This document shows positions 5,774 to 8,155 of a stretch of DNA of 8,155 nucleotides, one piece after another; position 1 is the first letter of the stretch; each line of letters begins with the position of its first letter. The notes below the pieces were generated by a model that saw only the letters and a program-made list of their open reading frames with translations, ran no database searches and had not been told where the DNA came from. Position numbers and translations under genes: made by a program. The DNA is from Myxococcales bacterium (GTDB lineage: Bacteria > Myxococcota > Polyangia > HGW-17 > SLPX01), in assembly GCA_007131745.1 (NCBI GenBank), contig SLPX01000168.1, positions 1 through 8,155 of the forward strand, written 5' to 3'.

Positions 5774-6982
5774 TCAATCGTAAAACTTCCCGGACGCGGC
5801 GGCCATTTCCACCAACCCCCGCGAGGGTTTGAAAGCCGGGCCGCACTCACTTTCAAGTTTTCCAAGTTTTTCCACCACCGGCCCGGCCCCTTCCGTGTCG
5901 ATATGGTTGAACGGTCCTCTTGCGGGAAAGCCCAATCCCAGAACCGCGGCAGTGTCTCCATCCTCCGGAGATGCGATAATCTCCTCTTCAAAACAGTAGA
6001 CCGCCTCGTTTACCATTGAGTAAGCAACCCGGTCCGCTATGGCTCGTGTTGTTGTTTCTGTTTTATCCGTTCCCGGCTCTTGGATCGCATCCGGGTTCAA
6101 TTTTCTCCTGTCGCCCTCCTTCGAGACATCGTAGCGGTAGAAGCCTTTTCCGCTTTTTCTCCCAAAATATCCTTTTTGGAACATCAGCTCGAAAATTCCG
6201 GAAACTTTGACCCCTCGCTCGGCCCAAAAATCTTTTAACATGGCGGTTACGTGATGGACAGTGTCGATCCCAACCTCGTCAAGAAGGGTCACGGGGCCCA
6301 CCGGAAAACCGAATTCCACAAGAGCTTCGTCGATGAGATGAGGATTCACCCCCTGCTCCAGTAGGATTCCCGCCCGGTTCAGCATGGCGGCCAGGATCCT
6401 GGTGGTGTAAAAGGCGGGGCCGTCTTTTACTACGACACACTTCTTTTTTTGCAGGACCCCGAAAGAGACGGCCGAATTCTTCACCCAATCATCGGTTAGG
6501 GGTGTTGTGATGATTTCCAGCAGCGGCATGAGGTGAACAGGAGAGAAGTAATGCATGCCCAGCACGTTTTGAGGCCGAAAACACCCCTGGGCTATCTTGT
6601 TTATGGGAAGGGCCGAAGTGTTCGATGCAAAGATCGTATCAGGACCGGTTGCATCTTCCACCTCTCCGAGCACCCTTCTTTTCACTTCAAGATCTTCGAC
6701 CACTGTTTCGATTACGAGGTCGCAGTCTTTGAAAAGCGAATAGTCTTCGCACGGAATCAACTTTGCAAATAGAGAATCTCTTTGCGTTGTGGTGATCTTG
6801 TTTTTGCCGACTTGCTTATCCAAAAAACCGTACAACGCATTGATGGAAGCCGCAGTCAGATCGGGGGAAACATCTTTCATCAGGATCGTGTTGCACACCG
6901 GCAGGGATGCCAGTGCGATTCCCTTTCCCATCTGTCCAGCGCCGATTACCCCGAGTTTTTCGATTTTTAGATGTTGATTCAT
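5774..6982 (-). CDS. 3-hydroxyacyl-CoA dehydrogenase (stand-alone, FadB C-terminal-half type)
   Basis: A 402-residue NAD-dependent dehydrogenase that oxidises 3-hydroxyacyl-CoA to 3-ketoacyl-CoA. A Rossmann fold starts at residue 9 with GVIGAGQMGKG (11-21). FASNTSALPI (118-127) and GMHYFSPVHLMPLLEII (142-158) follow. His144 and Glu156 are 12 residues apart, as in the catalytic His/Glu pair of FadB-type enzymes. The first C-terminal 3HCDH domain (about 187-284) contains FGFPVGPVTLLDEVGIDT, and a second, more divergent helical domain (about 315-402) contains GLGFPARGPF. The length and both C-terminal domains match the dehydrogenase half of FadB/FadJ, but the hydratase half is absent and the operon carries a separate hydratase-family gene. 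ATG 6982 has a strong purine-rich GGGGGAAGG about 5 bases upstream. It is the first gene of the leftward operon. Confidence 0.94.
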   Translation of the reverse strand: MNQHLKIEKLGVIGAGQMGKGIALASLPVCNTILMKDVSPDLTAASINALYGFLDKQVGKNKITTTQRDSLFAKLIPCEDYSLFKDCDLVIETVVEDLEVKRRVLGEVEDATGPDTIFASNTSALPINKIAQGCFRPQNVLGMHYFSPVHLMPLLEIITTPLTDDWVKNSAVSFGVLQKKKCVVVKDGPAFYTTRILAAMLNRAGILLEQGVNPHLIDEALVEFGFPVGPVTLLDEVGIDTVHHVTAMLKDFWAERGVKVSGIFELMFQKGYFGRKSGKGFYRYDVSKEGDRRKLNPDAIQEPGTDKTETTTRAIADRVAYSMVNEAVYCFEEEIIASPEDGDTAAVLGLGFPARGPFNHIDTEGAGPVVEKLGKLESECGPAFKPSRGLVEMAAASGKFYD

Positions 6983-7111
6983 TTAATCCTTCCCCCTCCG
7001 GTTCGGGCCGCTTCACGTTTTCGAATACCAAAAAGTTTTCCTTCGCGGGTTTTTATTTCAGAGGCAGTGTCCCTTTTGTTCTTTTCGTTTTATTTCCGCC
7101 CATTTCAGGGG

Positions 7112-7141
7112 ATTTTAATTCGAAGAGCGGGCCCAGTTCAA
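7112..7141 (-). promoter_or_regulatory. Candidate sigma-70 promoter of the beta-oxidation operon
   Basis: On the minus strand, TTGAAC (plus 7136-7141; 4 of 6 matches to TTGACA) is followed by an 18-base spacer and TAAAAT (7112-7117; 5 of 6 matches to TATAAT). Transcription would start near 7105 and leave a leader of about 120 bases before ATG 6982. The position in the divergent region fits. Judged by eye only. Confidence 0.4.
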
Positions 7142-7168
7142 GGCTTTTCCCCTTTGCGTCCAAAAGCC
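7142..7168. promoter_or_regulatory. Candidate operator: 7-bp inverted repeat abutting the -35 box of the beta-oxidation promoter
   Basis: GGCTTTT (7142-7148) and AAAAGCC (7162-7168) are perfect inverted arms around a 13-base spacer. The arm centres are 20 bases apart, about two helical turns, so a dimeric regulator could bind both arms on one face. The site touches the -35 box at 7136-7141 and also lies just upstream of the rightward lipoprotein gene's possible promoter. The regulator is unknown and no regulator gene is in the window. Confidence 0.3.
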
Positions 7169-7175
7169 GGTCTCC

Positions 7176-7205
7176 TTGATTTGTGAAACCCTTAAGTTGT
7201 GATAT
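7176..7205 (+). promoter_or_regulatory. Weak candidate promoter for the lipoprotein gene
   Basis: TTGATT (7176-7181; 4 of 6 matches) is followed, after about 18 bases, by TGATAT, or by GATATT with a 19-base spacer. The -10 match is poor, and the implied start near 7212 falls on the ribosome binding site AAAGGAG (7211-7217). The real promoter may therefore lie elsewhere in 6983-7210. Confidence 0.2.
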
Positions 7206-7243
7206 TTGCAAAAGGAGTTTTGTGTGCTAATTGTGCCCGGAAC

Positions 7244-8155
7244 ATGAGGTTTTATACTAGAACAGAAATACCAGGGGCTTTGTTGCTTCTGATGCTGGTA
7301 GGCGGGTTTGCGGGTTGCACGGATCGACAGGGACGAAAAGGGGGATGCACAAAGGACACCGACTGCCGGGAGGGGCGGATTTGCGTGCAGAATGTTTGCA
7401 GGTACCCGCTTCCCGAGGATCGGTGCTGCCCCTGTCCGGATGCGGCGACACCGGAACCTGACCATCTGAAGATGGATCTTTCGATGCCCGAAAGCGTCCA
7501 TCCGTGGCCCATGTTCGGAGGAAATTGGCGTCGCACGGGAAGGTCTTCGCTCAAGGGTCCTGCGGAGAATCCACAGGTCCTGTGGCGGTTCAAAGCCGGG
7601 GGGCCTATTTCGGGGGGAGTGGTTGTGGATTCGGAGGGAAGGGTGTTTTTCGGCTCTCATGATGGGAATGTATATGCGTTGAGTTCAGACGGGAAATTGC
7701 TTTGGAGACACAAGACAGGGGATAAGATCTGGGGCGCGCCCGCGTTGAACGAAGCGGGCGACCTCGTGGTGGCCGGGTCGGATGATGATCATCTCTACGG
7801 TTTGTCCACAAAGAACGGAAGGCTGGTGTTCAAGGTCAAGCTGGGCGAGTGTGACCCGGACGGACCCGAAGAAGAACAGAGATTGAGAAGGGTTGAAAAC
7901 GCAGCACCGGATACGGTGCGATGCGATGTGGATGGATCGCCGCTTTTTGATTCTCGCGGGCGGATTGCAGTGGGTGGGGAAGGACTTTATTTTTTGTCGC
8001 CGAAAGGAGAAATCCTGGCCTCATACAATGAAGGCCGCCATGTGCGTTCATCACCTGCTTTCCGGGAGGATGGAGTTTACATATTTGGTTCCAGGGATGA
8101 TCGGGTTCACGCAATCGACGAAAAAGGAAGAGTCGTCTGGAGTTTCGCGACGCGC
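7244..8155 (+). CDS. Lipoprotein with Cys-rich segment and PQQ-like beta-propeller (C-terminus cut by window edge)
   Basis: An open frame runs rightward off the window edge; 304 residues are visible and there is no stop. The N-terminus MRFYTRTEIPGALLLLMLVGGFAGC is a lipoprotein signal: basic n-region, hydrophobic core at 11-19, lipobox-like FAGC with the acylated Cys25. It is therefore an envelope lipoprotein. A short Cys-rich segment follows, CTKDTDCREGRICVQNVC (35-52) and CCPC (61-64), of the C..D.DC..G..C....C type, probably disulfide-bonded. WPMFGGNWRRTGRSS (88-102) is the typical entry to PQQ-like (BamB-like) propellers. Blade-like repeats follow at about 113-153, 154-195, 231-262 and 268-302, each with G..VYAL- or L.W-type motifs. 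Cys203 and Cys227 flank an insertion and could form a disulfide. Start choice: ATG 7244 matches the signal peptide, but the best ribosome binding site (AAAGGAG, 7211-7217) is 26 bases upstream. The function is unknown: scaffold, sugar or ligand binding, or a quinoprotein. PQQ binding itself is not shown. Confidence 0.85.
   Translation, partial: MRFYTRTEIPGALLLLMLVGGFAGCTDRQGRKGGCTKDTDCREGRICVQNVCRYPLPEDRCCPCPDAATPEPDHLKMDLSMPESVHPWPMFGGNWRRTGRSSLKGPAENPQVLWRFKAGGPISGGVVVDSEGRVFFGSHDGNVYALSSDGKLLWRHKTGDKIWGAPALNEAGDLVVAGSDDDHLYGLSTKNGRLVFKVKLGECDPDGPEEEQRLRRVENAAPDTVRCDVDGSPLFDSRGRIAVGGEGLYFLSPKGEILASYNEGRHVRSSPAFREDGVYIFGSRDDRVHAIDEKGRVVWSFATR

Noticed and set aside
3670..5783. Long plus-strand open frames (458 and 364 codons) opposite the hydratase and thiolase genes
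   Set aside because: They lie antisense to two well-supported enzyme genes with intact catalytic motifs, and their translations show no recognisable domain. They are typical antisense shadows.
7228..7244. A possible sigma-54 promoter (GGGCAC...AGCA on the minus strand) near the lipoprotein start
   Set aside because: The GG-to-GC spacing is about two bases short of the strict -24/-12 requirement.
7115..7660. A 181-codon minus-strand frame across the divergent region and lipoprotein start
   Set aside because: It is antisense to the signal peptide, Cys-rich segment and propeller entry of the rightward lipoprotein, and its Pro/Arg/His-rich translation shows no domain.

Overview
This 8.2 kb window looks like ordinary chromosomal DNA of a Gram-negative bacterium, most plausibly from the old 'deltaproteobacterial' assemblage (Desulfobacterota or Myxococcota-like lineages). 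Three clues support this. There is a lipoprotein with a small Cys-rich segment (C..D.DC..G..C....C) followed by a PQQ-type beta-propeller. There is a membrane-tethered alkaline-phosphatase-superfamily protein with the AYVGPGAGF N-terminus. There is also a stand-alone FadB-C-terminal-half 3-hydroxyacyl-CoA dehydrogenase clustered with a thiolase and an enoyl-CoA hydratase. The lineage is an inference; no rRNA or other marker gene is present.

Layout. Six genes read leftward and one reads rightward. From the right-hand divergent intergenic region (6983-7243), a leftward operon encodes 3-hydroxyacyl-CoA dehydrogenase, then acetyl-CoA acyltransferase (thiolase), then an enoyl-CoA hydratase/isomerase-family protein. 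Gaps are 47 and 23 bases, and each gene has a good ribosome binding site. Together they supply the hydration, oxidation and thiolysis steps of a beta-oxidation-type spiral, or the reverse synthetic direction. About 100 bases further on, in the same direction, comes an integral-membrane CDP-alcohol phosphatidyltransferase with an intact catalytic motif and an unusual N-terminal two-helix extension. It could be read through from the beta-oxidation operon.

Next, behind its own candidate promoter, lies a 622-residue acidic protein that I cannot assign to any family. It has three divergent copies of a ~45-residue motif, a Pro/Glu/Gln tandem-repeat linker encoded by 15-bp and 39-bp DNA repeats, and a helical C-terminal domain. 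After a 74-base gap, the left edge cuts through a phosphodiesterase/alkaline-phosphatase-superfamily gene of which only the N-terminal 184 residues are present.

Rightward from the divergent region, the right edge cuts through a secreted lipoprotein (304 residues visible) with a Cys-rich segment and the first blades of a PQQ-like beta-propeller. The two edge genes have no stop codon inside the window and are easy to miss.

I see no rRNA, tRNA, CRISPR array, insertion sequence or phage gene. The most novel item is the 622-residue repeat protein. The other points worth checking are candidate operators next to two promoters, a possible translationally coupled mini-leader before the lipoprotein, and an active-site substitution in the hydratase-family protein.
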